The notes below the pieces were generated by a model. The model worked only from the letters and a program-made list of their open reading frames with translations. It ran no database searches and had not been told where the DNA came from. From Ochotona curzoniae (taxonomy: Eukaryota > Chordata > Mammalia > Lagomorpha > Ochotonidae): a stretch of DNA of 64,000 nt. The position numbers and the translations under genes were made by a program. Positions 21,843 through 33,733 of the stretch are shown piece after piece; positions within the stretch are counted from its first letter, which is position 1; every line of letters begins with the position of its first letter. The DNA lies in NCBI RefSeq assembly GCF_017591425.1, contig NW_024467120.1, positions 12,180,746-12,244,745 of the forward strand. Reading direction: 5' to 3'.

Positions 21843-22130
21843 TAGGCACGGTAGCCTAGTGGCTAAAGTCCTCACTGTATAAGCGCCAGGATCCCATAAG
21901 AGTGCCAGTTCTAGTCTTGGCCACTTCATTTCCCATCCAACTCCCTGCCTGTGGCCTGAGAAAGTAGTCGAGTACAGCTCAAAGTCCTGCACGCAGAAGC
22001 TCCTGGCTCCTGGCTCCTGGCTTCGGATCAGCTCTGCTCTGGCTGTTACAGCCACTTGGGGAGTGAACCAGCAGATGGAAAATCTTTCTCTCTGTATCTG
22101 CTTCTCTCTTTTAAAAATTAAAATTAAAAG
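21843..22130 (+). mobile_element. CSINE copy, plus strand
   Basis: TAGGCACGGTAGCCTAGTGGCTAAAGTCC head; body with a duplicated GGCTCCTGGCTCCTGGCTTCGG; tail AAAATTAAAATTAAAAG. Confidence 0.85.
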
Positions 22131-23424
22131 AAAATGAATCTGTGTTTTACAAAACATCAGTATATTTGCATATATCATGGCCAAAGAAAAAAGTGAAAAC
22201 ACTGTACTCTGTCAAAAACAGTCTCAATATTTTTGCTTATTTGTCATCATTCATATTGTTTGATTCTCAAGTTGAGTTTCAAAATATTAGATTTAATATA
22301 AGTGATGTTTATTGACTGCCTTCTCTCTCATTCTTTCCCTTCTCCTAGACCATTGGATCTTTTGGACATAATTATGGAATTGAGGTAAATGACTAACAGC
22401 CATTAACCTGGTATAATGAAAATGTGTTTAACTCACTGAGGCATCTTATCTCATTTGATCTTATTCAAAGTTCAGAACTTTTTTTTTTAAACCAGACAAA
22501 ACCCAAGGCTATCTAGGCTGTTTTGTGTAGAAACAAGCTTCATCAGAACATACCTCTTCTCATTCGCACTGGTTTGAAGTGGGTGACTAGCTATGGAAGT
22601 CTAGCCGGGAGAAAGGCTGTGGAAGAGTCGGAGTCTCAAGGTCCTGAGAGAGGTGGGTAGGCCAGTGCACCTGTAAGAGTCACCTTGGTATGGAAGATAG
22701 GATGACTATCATTCTGCAAGCAGAAAGTATTCTCTATTGGTTCCAAGTGTGACACAAAGACAGATAAAACAGATTCTCACGCAGGGTGACAATGATCTCT
22801 TAGGGACAGTCCTTGGTGAATGGATTTCCCTGGGGAAGTAGTACCAGTCTTGTATTTCCCATTCTTGCTGTGAGTATAGATTGCATCAGTTTTCCCATTC
22901 ATTAATGCTTAATAGCAAGGGAGAGTGTGATTTAGCCCTACCAATTTTCAGAATGCAAACAAATAATGTGATAATAGCAAGTGTTTAACACATTCTAGAT
23001 GCTTTAAATGAAAACCACACTCCTAACAATTCCATGTAGTGCACTACTGTCCACATTTTATACTTAGGGAACTTGAAGCTTTGAGAAGATAAATAGTTTA
23101 CCCAAGGTTTACAAAGCTCACACATTTTCAGAATTCAAGCACCAAAGGGATGCTCTGCAAATGTTGTGAGTGAACACTGACTCTCTTGTATCTACAGCAT
23201 CTGGGTGCTTCTTTGGTCTTTTCAGTCATACTGAAAGCACCTCAAGGAAAATATTCGGACTCTCATTTCCAACTGTCCTTAGCACCATTGCTAGTCTAAT
23301 TAAGATCCCCTTCCTGTTTGTTCAACTATCTCCATCATGTAAGAGCCTCTCAGAGTGAATCATTCCAAAAAACAAGATGGAACAACAACAACAAAAGATT
23401 TCTAACTATTTTAAAAGTGAAAGT
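22131..23424. other. Intergenic with an MIR/L2-like scrap
   Basis: At 22985-23140 AACAATTCCATGTAGTGCACTACTGTCC ... TTTATACTTAGGGAACTTGAAGC ... TTTACCCAAGGTTTACAAAGC has the MIR/L2 3' order. No gene elsewhere in the stretch. Confidence 0.45.
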
Positions 23425-23745
23425 ATTTTTAAAATATTGGTTTGAGATGCAGAGTCACAGAGAGAGAGGCAAAGAAGGAGATATCTCCCTTTCACTTGTT
23501 AACTCTTCAGTGGCCAATAGCTGGGATGGGCCAATCTGAAGTTGGGGGCCAAGAACTCCATCTTGGTCTCCCAGGTGAGGCAGGAACTCAAGTACTTGAA
23601 CCATAATCTGTCATTTTCCAAGCGTATTTGTAGAGAATTGGATCCAAAAAGACACTTCATAGCCTCAAAGCTTCCTTTCTAGGCTACCCTTCCAAAGTTA
23701 TTGGCTATCATCATGGGTAACCTCTTGTTTGGGACTGTGCCATAT
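23425..23745 (-). mobile_element. Old CSINE copy, minus strand
   Basis: TTTTTAAAATATTGGTTTGAGATGCAGAG start, CAATAGCTGGGATGGGCCAATCTGAAG middle. Strongly diverged older subfamily. Confidence 0.6.
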
Positions 23746-24129
23746 GATCCCTTTCCTTCCTACTTTTAAATCTGAAGACTCAGGGGCACAAAGAGAACAT
23801 GACCAAGGCTCTAGACATTGATGGCTAGAGTCTAAATGATGGAGCATATTAACTTAGGCTCTTACATGGCCTGTTCCTTCTCCATGGAGAATCTCCTACA
23901 TAAATATCTGATTACTCCAACACTAGAGTGACTTAAAATACAATTTACTAGGCTGGTTTCTTCTCCTTGCACAAAACAGGAGAGAAATATAGGCTTCCTA
24001 ATTCATAAATTTAAAGTTTGAGGTCAGTCTAGGTCACTTGATTTTGTTTAGTCATAAATTTTGTCCTTGATTCTAATAAAATTGAATATATATTCATATA
24101 TATTCATACATATATATGAAGCAAGAGCT

Positions 24130-24310
24130 GCAGAGTTAGGCAGGTTTGAATTTGAAATTGAACTTTACCTTTTACTGGCTATGTTACAATGAACTTCATT
24201 GAACTTGCATCTTCATCTTCAAAGAGATTATTATAATATATATTTAATAGATGGCTAGATCAATTAAATGAGATAGTGTCTGAAAACACTGGAATATAGA
24301 AGACTTCCAG
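24130..24310 (+). mobile_element. MIR-like fragment
   Basis: GTTAGGCAGGTTTGAATTTGAA ... TACCTTTTACTGGCTATGTTAC ... AATAGATGGCTAGATCAATTAAATGAG follows the MIR order. A TA-rich tract precedes it (24087-24118). Confidence 0.55.
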
Positions 24311-24424
24311 TAGCTAATTCCTCCTCCCCCTGATGGCAAGTATGTGAATGAATTAATACAGAATTGCAGACGGCATGGACGAACCTTACTTTAAGCTCTG
24401 TGTATAATATTTTATTCATTCAAA

Positions 24425-24690
24425 GCAAGGTTTATTTATTTGGTTTATTTGAAAAACAGGGTACAAAGAGAGAGAGAGAGAGATCCCATATTCTGCAACA
24501 GCCAGGATTGGGTTGGTTGTGTCTCCCATATAGGTAGTAGGGATCCTACTTGATTGAGCTGTAACTTGTCTTGCTGAATACACAATAATGGGAATCAGGG
24601 ATGAGGAGCAGAATTGGATCTTGAATCCAGGCACTCTAATATGTGATACCAGGATTCCAAGTGGTATGTTCACAACTGCTGACAAATGCC
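24425..24690 (-). mobile_element. Old CSINE copy, minus strand
   Basis: AAGGTTTATTTATTTGGTTTATTTG start, (GA)n run at 24469-24483, CAACAGCCAGGATTGGG body. Confidence 0.65.
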
Positions 24691-24734
24691 TATCCCTGTG
24701 TATAATATTTTTAAACCCGAGTTTTGAAAATGTA

Positions 24735-24905
24735 ATGCACTTGCTTCATAATCACCTAGAATACTTCTAAGAAATGCACCCTTGTAGGTCCCTAGCCAAA
24801 CAAGCATTAAAACCTTTGGGGATGAAACTAAAGAAACTACTTTAACTAGCTCCCCAGGTGATTCAAACTCACATGTAAGCTGAGGGAATCACTACAACAG
24901 AGGAT
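24735..24905 (+). mobile_element. MER5A-type DNA transposon remnant
   Basis: AAATGCACCCTTGTAGGTCCC ... ACTAGCTCCCCAGGTGATTC ... ACATGTAAGCTGAGGGAATCACTAC follows the hAT-Charlie MER5 consensus (from memory). Confidence 0.65.
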
Positions 24906-25644
24906 CATTCCACTTTTGTAATTTATAGAACTAAACTTCAATTTCTAGGGAGCCAATTTATTTATTCCCTTAGAGACTAAAACTCTTCCTTGGAGACTAG
25001 ATGCTTTTAAGCCAATATAAACTATTCTTGTTATTATTTAATAATGCTTACAAAAATCACATGTTAAACAAATAGCACAGTATTAGGTTCTTTAGAAGCA
25101 ATATTATATCAGAATTCAGAAAAGCGTTTAAGGATTGGAAAGTTTTTCTTTAACTTCTCTTCCTCATTAAAAAAGAGAGAGAGAGACAACAGAGAAGAGG
25201 TTCAGCAGACATACCACAAAAAATGTTCTGGAAAGGCTATGAATACTCATCTATTGGTGGCTGGAGGATTACTGAACGTTATAGGTGATAAAGTACAGAT
25301 TGAATAGAGAAAACCTGGCAAGTCATACTGAAGAATTCAATAGCTATATAAAGCAATGGGTGCAATTTCCTTGCATAAAATACTATGAGTATATTTTATT
25401 TATATTTATGCAGATAAAATAACATATTGTTTATTATTACTACACATCTAAAAGAAATAATATATTTTAAAAATTAGACTGAAAAAATAACCAACTGGAA
25501 ACTACTTATAAATGAAGTTTAGCAGAGCATAGATCAAAGGTGTGCATGGTTACAGAACCTATGCACTTAGAGCTTGATAAATAGAACCACAAGTATGTAC
25601 TTTCCAGGCTTGCCAGTCAGTTCTCTGTCTAAAGATAGAATATT
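24906..25644. other. Intergenic, nothing recognised
   Basis: AT-rich. A short (GA)n run lies at about 25174-25186. No gene. Confidence 0.45.
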
Positions 25645-25740
25645 TTAGCCAGTGCTGTGGCATAGCCATTAAAGCCTCGACCTGCAATGCCAGGATTCCA
25701 CACGTGCAGGAGTCCTGGCTGCTTTCACTTTTTAAACATC
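25645..25740 (+). mobile_element. CSINE 5' head fragment
   Basis: TTAGCCAGTGCTGTGGCATAGCCATTAAAGCC head and the first ~95 bp only. Confidence 0.6.
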
Positions 25741-26046
25741 TCCTTGCTTTGGAAAAATAGATAATTTGCTCAACTTAAAGGTAATAATCATAAATCCATT
25801 TCAGTTTAAATAAACTGAATAAAATTTGTTGTAAATGTATTACTTTTTCTAAGAATACTGGCTCTATGTCTTAATTCTTCCTAAGGAGAGTGAAGGGTGG
25901 AAGTAGTCATTGTGTTCCTAAACTGAACAGAAGGAAGAAGCAGTAAAGTTTGCCTCCTGGTTTGCTTTCTTTTTGAAGTCACCAAATCTCACTTAGGCAC
26001 TTCTTCCAGACTGACAGTCATAGGGTTATGGCACCTTATCCTATTC

Positions 26047-26131
26047 GAAATAAAGGCGATTCTAAAAGAAAAAAACAAAATAAAACAAAAAATAAACAAA
26101 CAAACAAAAAAAGAAATAAAGGTGATTCTAA
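26047..26131 (+). mobile_element. A-rich insertion with 19-bp flanking duplication
   Basis: GAAATAAAGGCGATTCTAA at 26047-26065 recurs as GAAATAAAGGTGATTCTAA at 26113-26131 (one C/T difference at a CpG). Between them are 47 bp of A with a few C, G and T. It looks like a retroposition event that left only a tail. Confidence 0.6.
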
Positions 26132-27364
26132 CAACAACTGCCAAGTCTGATGATTTGGAGGTCACTGGTGATCTTTGGGGTGTCCAATTTACAGATTAAC
26201 ATTAGAATATGATGGTAAAACCAGAAGGTTGATTTTCCTCCCCAGTCATTCTAAAATGTGGGTACACATGAGAAATTTCCATGTTGAGAGTGTGGTTTCA
26301 GGTAAATGTAAAGAAAGACTTCTGATGGTTCTACCCTTTCCACCAACACACAGAAATCTGAGTTGCTGTTGGTCTATGAACACAGCTATGAGTGCAACTG
26401 CCACAAGGGCAGGAGAACGTCTCACGTTATCATAAGTCAAAGTGGTTGGGTTGAGGCCCGTGATACTTATCACTAACACGTTCACAACACTTTTCCTGTG
26501 TCCACAAAATGGTACTAAGAGTCATGAAAAGAACATGTCGGCTGCAGTTGGAAAGTCTAAGGATTGGTTTAAATCCCCATCAGCTAAGGCATCCTATGAA
26601 CCACAGCACCTGCCCCGTTCTTGCACAGCACAGTGAGGATCCCAGTGCGTGCTGTGAGTGCACACACTCGGGCAAGGATTCACCCCAGGAAAAAGTTTTG
26701 ATAAACATGAATGCAGTATGTTATAAAATTATACATTAAAAAAAATTAATTCACCAAGCTACACCTTTTGCCTTAGCATTGAAGATAGTTAAGAATTAAA
26801 TGTACTTTGGCACAAATGCTCTTTTTGACACCTTACTTGTTCCAGTTTTTACCTATCGGCCATACAACTCTTACTTGTTTTTGTGTTTTTAGTGCCACCG
26901 ATTTGTATCAATCAGGAAAGACTGGTTTTACAATGAAGGAACAAATTAACTCAAATTCTCTGTGGCTTAAACATTAAATGCCACAAACCCATTTGGCACC
27001 AACTGAGGCATTCCTTCAGCATCCTTCTCCCTGGGGGAACGATGCAATGGAGCAGCTTCATTGGAAATATGGCTGGTCCTCACAAAAGAGCTCAACTAAC
27101 AGCTTGCAGGACAAAAGTGCAAGTGATGGTATTTCACTCACAACTCACACTCGTGGCCAAAGTAAGTCACAATGGGCCCTCCCAGACACAAGGGGATCAA
27201 GAAGTGCAGATATTATCATGAGCTCAGAAGACAGAGGTCTTTGTTGAACAACAGTACATACACATACTATACGTACAAATGTTATGTTTTATCTACATGA
27301 TTTTACTGTCTACATCTGAAAATATTTTTGCTATTTGTTAAAAGTGATTCAAAAATGGAACTTA
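26132..27364. other. Intergenic, probable ancient repeat, no gene
   Basis: CTCTGTGGCTTAAACA (26961-26976) and GGCTGGTCCTCACAAAAG plus GGCCAAAGTAAGTCACAATGG (27070-27172) resemble a very old eutherian repeat, unclassified. The 86- to 89-codon ORFs have no domain signal. Confidence 0.4.
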
Positions 27365-27500
27365 GGGAGAGGTCAAGGTGGTGAAGCAGGCACTGGGAGC
27401 AACTTGGAATGCCTGGGATGCCTAAGTGCCATAGGGGTGTCGCTGCGAGCAAGTCCCTTCTCCACTTCCTACCAGCTTCCTGCTAACATGTAGTCTGGGA
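27365..27500 (+). mobile_element. Old CSINE fragment
   Basis: GAGGTCAAGGTGGTGAAGCAGG ... CTTCTCCACTTCCTACCAGCTTCCTGC ... GTAGTCTGGGAAGCAAC. 3' half missing. Confidence 0.45.
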
Positions 27501-27754
27501 AGCAACACATAATAACTAGAACACTTCGGTCTCTTTTTTCCACAACACCTTTTCCTTTATCATCCATGCCACTTACATGAAAAACAAATTTGATACTCCT
27601 AACACAGCCATGAGATTTTTCTTTATTTTTATTAATTATTTTTATTTTGAATGATTCTATTATTTTTTTCATATCTTACATAGTTTATTAGGCTGCAAAG
27701 GATCAAGGGCTACAGGAAAGTGGGTAAGACCATTGTCTCCACACTAATATCATC

Positions 27755-29815
27755 ATTTTCCCCCTGTATCTGGGGTCAGGAGAGAAACAAAGGGAGAAGA
27801 CTTATCCAGCTTCCCACCCATCCCAGGTCCCCAATGTGGGGCATGCTCTGAGGGTCCTGCTCAAGCAGTTTTGATAGTTCAACAGTTCTGAACTGCTGCC
27901 AATCTTGCCATTCCAAGCACAATGAAATCTTTTTAGAATCCACTGGGTGACTTGGTCTCTTCATGATTGGGGTTCTGAGATCAGCAGTTCAGTTGGAGGG
28001 ATCTCCAAAGAAACTTTGTCTGAGGTGATCCCAGACCTGATTCTTGTGTGCGTTTGCCAGTTCAAGGTCTGGCACCATCTGTCGCCTCAATCAGCTTATG
28101 CACATACTGGTGGTTGCAATTACCAAGTCAGTTCTGTTTCTAGCCCTATCTTCCACATGAACTGATGGGTGTTGCAGTGCAGCCCGATCCTGCCCAACAC
28201 ACACTTGACCCTCACATAAACCATAGAGAGCTGCAGCCTAGTCAGAGTCACCCACAATAACCCCCACCAAACCTGGCCCCTACCCTGGTTCCCATGCTTG
28301 CCACTATGTACAGCAGACTTGTTCAGTCTGTCCCACATCCCATTCAGCTCTCGTACGTATCAATGGGCATTGAAGCCTAGTTCATCCCAACCAACCCCAC
28401 TATCCAGCCCACACACATGCTGGCAGGTGCCGTTTTGTCTAGCCATGCCTGCCCCTGGTTTTCATGCTCAGCAGTCGAGTAGCAACCCAAGAGGGAGGGA
28501 CCCACTATTACCCTACTGGGCCACTCCCATTCCTGGAACATGCTCTCTCCAGGTGGTTCTGCAGTTTAACTTGACAGAATTAGCCCCCCTCTTCCCATGC
28601 CAGCATCTGCCAGCTGATGATGCACCAAAGCTCAACCAACCCTCACCCACTCTGATTTATGCTTGCACCGGAAGGAACAGTCAGCCAAGCTTGGCTTTTC
28701 CCTGGAACATGCAAACCAGTAGGTGTGACAGCCTAGCCCGGCATGACTTGTACTCCAGCCTGATTTCTGCTCTTGCCAGTGAGCTAAGGTTTGCTCTGCC
28801 CTGTCTAGTCCGCCCCCTACAAAACCAACCCACACACCGTGACCAGCCTGCCTGACTCCCAAGCTTGGACCCACTAAGAGAGTTTTCCTATGTTCCACCA
28901 CTCAGCCCACTCCCAGACCCAGATCTCACCCATGCCAGTATGTGCTAGGCCCTTGCCCAGCATAGCCTGCTCCTCCATCTTGGCCTTTTATGAGCTAGTG
29001 AATGTTGCAACCAAGCCCACCCCACACTGTGTTTTAAGATGCATATGCGGATACTGAAGCCTGGACCTGCCCAGATTATTCTCGGTCCCTGTACCCGTGA
29101 GTGTGGCAGGATCCATGGTCACATCTAGCTCAGCCTATCACCACCTCAACTCTTGAGCTAACCAACAGAACTTGTATTTCCTCAGGGTTTGGCTCAGACA
29201 TCCCCCATAGAATCTACCCACAAACCCAGTTCTCTTGCATGCTGGTTAGTGACACGACCCTGCCTAATGTGACCCATCCCCTGTACTGGGGATGGGGTCA
29301 CATCCAAGCAAGTACTGGGATCTAGTCCTGATTGGCTGCCCTCAGCCTTAGCTTTTGTGTGGACTAGCATGTGGTGTTCAGCAATGTTCCATATTAACAA
29401 GCTCTACTTAGGACCCCCATGTGGGTTGGTGCATTGATATGACCCACACAGATATTCTGGTCTCTCCCCTCCAAAACACCTGGTCTCAGTCTCCTCACTT
29501 ACTTGTAAGTACAGTGGCCCTGTTGTTGGAGTCCCTCAGGATTCATACCTCATCTATACATACAGTGGTATTATCCATGGATGTCCCTAGGAGGTAATTC
29601 CACACTCCCACAGACACCAGAGCTCACCGCTGGACAGACAGCCGGTGAAGCCTGGCGCCGATGGATTTGCTCACTACTTGGCAGCAGTGGTTGGGTCTAG
29701 GGCCCCTAACATTGAGGCCTGCCTGGCTCAGATACCCCAGCAGCTTCCACACTCCTGGGAGGTTCATCCACCCAAGCCCTGAAGTCAAACTCACCTCAAC
29801 CATGAGATTTTAAAA
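27755..29815 (-). mobile_element. VNTR-bearing retroposon, copy A (inverted relative to copy C)
   Basis: Read on the minus strand this GC-rich, ~2-kb block ends with CATGCCCCACATTGGGGACC and CCCAGATACAG-like sequence near 27770, matching the 3' end of copy C (39607-41356). Its interior is made of degenerate ~65-75-bp units containing GGCTGNAACACCC, CAGNNCATGTG and TGGGCCAG-type motifs. Bases 28298-28600 are almost identical to 40280-40594 in the opposite orientation. No reverse transcriptase, gag or other domain is present; the 185-codon ORF is a by-product of repeat composition. No clear target-site duplication was found. Confidence 0.65.
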
Positions 29816-29964
29816 GATGTACTTACTCAGTTTGTAGTTAAACTCAAACTGTGTAATAGGTGTTAAGTATTAGAATGCACAACTCCAACATGACAGATAT
29901 GTAAACAAATAATTGCATTATTATATTTTAATGAACCATGAGAGAACAATATATAAGAAAGAAT

Positions 29965-30290
29965 ATTGGCAGTGGGAGGCGGTGCAAAATGGCTCAATTA
30001 TCTAATCTTCTACCTCCAAGTGCCAGGACTGCATATGGGTGCCAGTCTGTGACCTGGCTGCTCCACTTTCCATCCAGCTCCCTTCTTGCAGCCTGGGAAA
30101 GCAGAGGAGGTTGGGCCAGTGCTTTGGGATCCTGCACCGATGTCAGAGACCAGAAAGAAGCTCTTGGCTCAGCTCCAGCCACTGTGATCATTTGGTGAGT
30201 GAACAAGCAAATAGAAGATCTGTCTCTGTCTCTCCTCCTCTTTGCAAATCTGCCTTTTCAATAAAAATAGAATAAATATTTAAAAATATT
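29965..30290 (+). mobile_element. CSINE copy, plus strand
   Basis: Diverged head (GTGGGAGGCGGTGCAAAATGG), GGCTGCTCCACTTTCCATCC body and CTTTTCAATAAAAATAGAATAAATATT tail. Confidence 0.8.
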
Positions 30291-30496
30291 GGGAAACTAA
30301 GCAGGTATATTGAACATACACAATTTATTATTTATTCATACATTTATTAAACACATGCTGTCGTAGGTACTGAGGATACAAAGTTGAATAGAATCGATGT
30401 AACCAACTTATTCACAGGCTTCCATTAGAAAACATAGGAACTAAAAAATATACACAAAAAAGTTTAAAAACAAAACAAAACAAAAAGAAAATGTAG

Positions 30497-30835
30497 GGCC
30501 TGGCGCGGTGGCGCAAGTGGTTAAGGTCCTCGCCTTGCACGCCCGGGATCCCATATGAGCGCCGGTTCTAATCCCGGCAGCCCCGCTTCCCTTCCAGCTC
30601 CCTGCCTGTGGCCTGGGAAAGCAGTCGAGGACGGCCCAAAGCTTTGGGACCCTGCACCCGCGTGGGAGACCCGGAAGAGGCTCCTGGCTTCGGACCGGCA
30701 TAGTATCGGCCGTTGTGTTCACTTGGGGAGTGAATCATTGGATGGAAGATCTTCCTCTCTGTCTCTCCTCTCTGTATATCCACCTTTCCAATAAAAAAAT
30801 AATAAAAATAAATCTTTAAAAACAAACAAACAAAC
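30497..30835 (+). mobile_element. Young CSINE copy with 15-bp target-site duplication
   Basis: Nearly consensus 'GCGCAAGTGG' subfamily with high CpG. AAAAAGAAAATGTAG flanks it at 30482-30496 and 30836-30850. Confidence 0.95.
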
Positions 30836-30850
30836 AAAAAGAAAATGTAG

Positions 30851-31269
30851 GTATTAAAGAAATACCCAAATAAAAACATTTTTAAAAATATGCTGCATGA
30901 TTTTCAGACATTGGACAATGTAATTTCAGGACAAAGATCTCTGAAAAGCAGATGAGTTAAACTATATGATTGTCCCAACTCACACCTGGAGAGGCTGAAC
31001 AAGAGGGCAGGGAAACAAACAAGGAAACAACAAACAACAGAGATGGAGCTCAGTACCCAGGGTGGCCAAAGTGGCTAGAATTCACAGACAGCATACAGAA
31101 GGAGAATTCTTGCAATTCACAAAAGATTCTTTGGCATGTGAAAGTTCCTTAGTTGCTCCAATGTGTGTCCATGTAACTCATTGTGTGTGTGTGTGTAATG
31201 TGATTTTTATGAAGTTTTTAGCACTTTTTTACTTCCTGGCACTATAAAATTATTGCATCTCATCTAATC
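30851..31269. other. Intergenic
   Basis: No gene. A short (GT)n run lies at 31182-31196. Confidence 0.45.
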
Positions 31270-31660
31270 AATCTCCTGCCCCAGTCCTGTATCAGCTATT
31301 TTTTCAAGGAGACTTGATTCCTTTCATAAAGCAATGGTATTATATGCCAAGATCTTTGTATTGAGTCTCCTTATTATAAATTGGATGTTCTTGCTTTTAG
31401 GCACTCTCAGTTGACAGAATTACTAAATCTCAGTGTGTGTAACATGATATTTGTGTGTTCTTATAGCTATCACACATATATGATCGTACATAAATAAATA
31501 AATAAATATGTATTGTGCTAAACATGAGATCATATTGAAGTCTTAAACGCTAATCCAGACCACATGGATTATTCTAACTTTCTCTTGACTGTAACCTTCT
31601 ACATCAAAAAGGAGAAATCTGGCTTTCATCCTCTACCACTCATCTATTTAATTGTTCAGT
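31270..31660 (+). mobile_element. L1M-type LINE fragment
   Basis: TTTTTCAAGGAGACTTGATTCC ... CAATGGTATTATATGCCAAGATC ... CTTGCTTTTAGGCACTCTCAG follows the L1M 3' region in order. An (AAAT)n run lies at 31489-31508. Confidence 0.6.
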
Positions 31661-32476
31661 TCCAATATATGTGCACAATGGTTTTGGAGTTGTTCATCTA
31701 TACTTCCCTGGCAACAACATAATCAACTCCTGTACAATGCTGTGTACAGGGCTTTCTGTCTTTAAAGATTACAATTTCCAAAGTTGCTTAGTTCATCACC
31801 TTTTCCCTCTCCTCACTTGAATGGATTTGCTTCCTAGATCTGTGATAGTTACATTTCTTCATAACAGTTTGTATTACTTCCTATATAGGATCCTGTATGA
31901 TAGGAGAATTTCTGCAAAGCATTGTTTAAGAAAGTCTTTTGCTCTCACTTTTATTTCTTCTTGGCAGGCTTCAATATATGGGTTAGCTTTGGTACAAACA
32001 GCGCAAAATATTAGTAATCTTCAAATGTCAGGATTTTAATATGTATTTGTTAAAGATGCAAGACTTACCACTCCATTTTGTTTGAACATCATTACAAATA
32101 TGTAAGAAAAATGTTCCCAAATCCCTTGTGCATTGTCTAATGTGTTTGTGAACAAGCAAGAGTCATGAAAGGAGCCACTGAGATATAGTGGGCCGGTATC
32201 TATTGCGTTATGCTATTTTACGAATGTTTGAGGCATACACAATCCCTGTCATCGATGACAGTTGTCTGACCTTTTGTTCATTGTTTTTCAATTATACAAA
32301 AATTTTAGTTAGATGCACTGTGTTGATAATGGTTTCAGATCCAGAAATCCTATGAGAGACAAATAACAGAAAAGTTTAATTCTATCTGGAACATACATAT
32401 GTTGTCAAAGAGACTTGCAAATATTCTACATAGCTAAATGTCTGAAGGCCATAATAGAAAGCATACTTAATGCTTT
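31661..32476. other. Intergenic, probably further L1M-derived sequence
   Basis: AT-rich with GGTTTTGGAGTTGTTCATC, CTTCTTGGCAGGC and similar scraps that may continue the L1M fragment. No coding potential seen. Confidence 0.4.
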
Positions 32477-32489
32477 GAAAATCACATGT

Positions 32490-32816
32490 GGGCGTGGCGC
32501 AGTGGTTAAGGTCCTCGCCTTGCACGCCCGGGATCCCATATGGGCACTGGTTCTATCCCAGCAGCCCCGCTTCCCATCCAGCTCCCTGCCTGTGGCCCGG
32601 GAAAGCAGTCGAGGATGGCCCAAAGCTTTGGGACCCTGCACCCGCGTGGAAGACCCGGAAGAAGCTCCTGGCTTCGGCTTGGCATAGTATCGGCCGTTGC
32701 GCTCACTTGGGGAGTGAATCAACAGACGGAAGATCTTCCTCTCTGTCTCTCCTCTCTGTATATCCGCCTTTCCAATAAAAAAAATAATAAAAATAAATCT
32801 TTAAAAAAAAAAAAAA
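32490..32816 (+). mobile_element. Young CSINE copy with 13-bp target-site duplication
   Basis: GGGCGTGGCGCAGTGGTTAAGG head, full body and A tail. GAAAATCACATGT at 32477-32489 recurs as GAAAATCAGATGT at 32817-32829. Confidence 0.93.
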
Positions 32817-32829
32817 GAAAATCAGATGT

Positions 32830-33650
32830 ACCAGATGGCTTGCATAGCATCATGTAACATGGAAACAAGTTTTTTGGTAACTTGTTTTCTAAAAGTCCTA
32901 TATTACAGCTTGGACAAATTGGAAAGAAATTATTCAAATTAAAGGTTGAGTTGTCTATAATGATCATTTCAAAAGGCTATTCATTTAAAATTACTATCTA
33001 ATGTCAAACTACAATAACAGCATTTCTATACATATTTTTAAAAATCTGTTGAATTTACACTCATAATTTTACAACAAAATATTTTTTGTTATAGAATGGC
33101 AGGACGTTCTTTGGTTTATCACTCCTTACAAATTTCAACTAAGGTGGACAATTGTTGGTGTTGATATTTGAAAAGTATATTTCAACTTATTTATTCCTTT
33201 TGTATTTTTGGTGCAGCCCCAGAGATGCACAGCCCTGGCAATCATAAGCTGTTCTTAGTTCTTTTGGTAAAATTATCAGGGGGGTTGCAAATACTCTGCT
33301 CCCCAAATGCAAGCATCATCTTGAAAATAGCCTACTTCTCCACCACCGTTTTTTGGTGGATTAACTACTTCTTAACTTTTCAGAACTCTTCTGAATCAGC
33401 CAGAGAGCCAGACCTTATTAGAGTTTAGAGATGCTTTCCTCTTCACTTATAACAGGTGTTGAATCTTGCATAACCTAATGTAGATTTTGAATCTGTTTTC
33501 TTGGGAGAAAAGAAATTTTTTATAACATAATTCAACAGCTAATTAAGGTTTATGTCATTTATTTTATGGGTGGCAGTTTTGTAGTCAAACTGGTTCACAC
33601 TACACCATGGATACGTGCAAATATGGATGAATGAAGAGTTCCCCTCAAGG
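32830..33650. other. Intergenic, nothing recognised
   Basis: AT-rich unique sequence up to the tRNA-Thr terminator. Confidence 0.45.
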
Positions 33651-33659
33651 AAAAAGTAA

Positions 33660-33733
33660 AGGCCCCACTGGGAGTCGAACCCAGGATCTCCTGTTTACAA
33701 GACAGGCGCTTTAACCAACTAAGCCATAGGGCC
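33660..33733 (-). tRNA. tRNA-Thr(TGT): tRNA-Thr (anticodon UGU)
   Basis: The reverse complement folds as a complete 74-nt cloverleaf: acceptor GGCCCTA/TGGGGCC with discriminator T, A box TGGCTTAGTTGG, anticodon stem CCTGT/ACAGG around CTTGTAA (anticodon TGT) and B box GGTTCGACTCC. An oligo-A at 33651-33655 gives the Pol III T5 terminator within ten bases downstream. No intron. It reads ACA (and ACG by wobble) codons. Its body is nearly the same as the Thr(CGU) gene at 43140-43213. Confidence 0.97.

Noticed and set aside
28298..28855. 185-codon plus-strand ORF (MPLCTADLFSLSH...)
   Set aside because: It lies inside VNTR copy A and a near-identical frame recurs in copy C in the opposite orientation. 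It is a by-product of GC-rich repeat units, with no domain.
27755..29815. CRISPR-like regular repeats
   Set aside because: Units are long (~65-75 bp), degenerate and without unique spacers, in a mammalian genome.
30555..30879. 79- and 103-codon ORFs on both strands
   Set aside because: These translate the CSINE body and recur in every SINE copy of the window.
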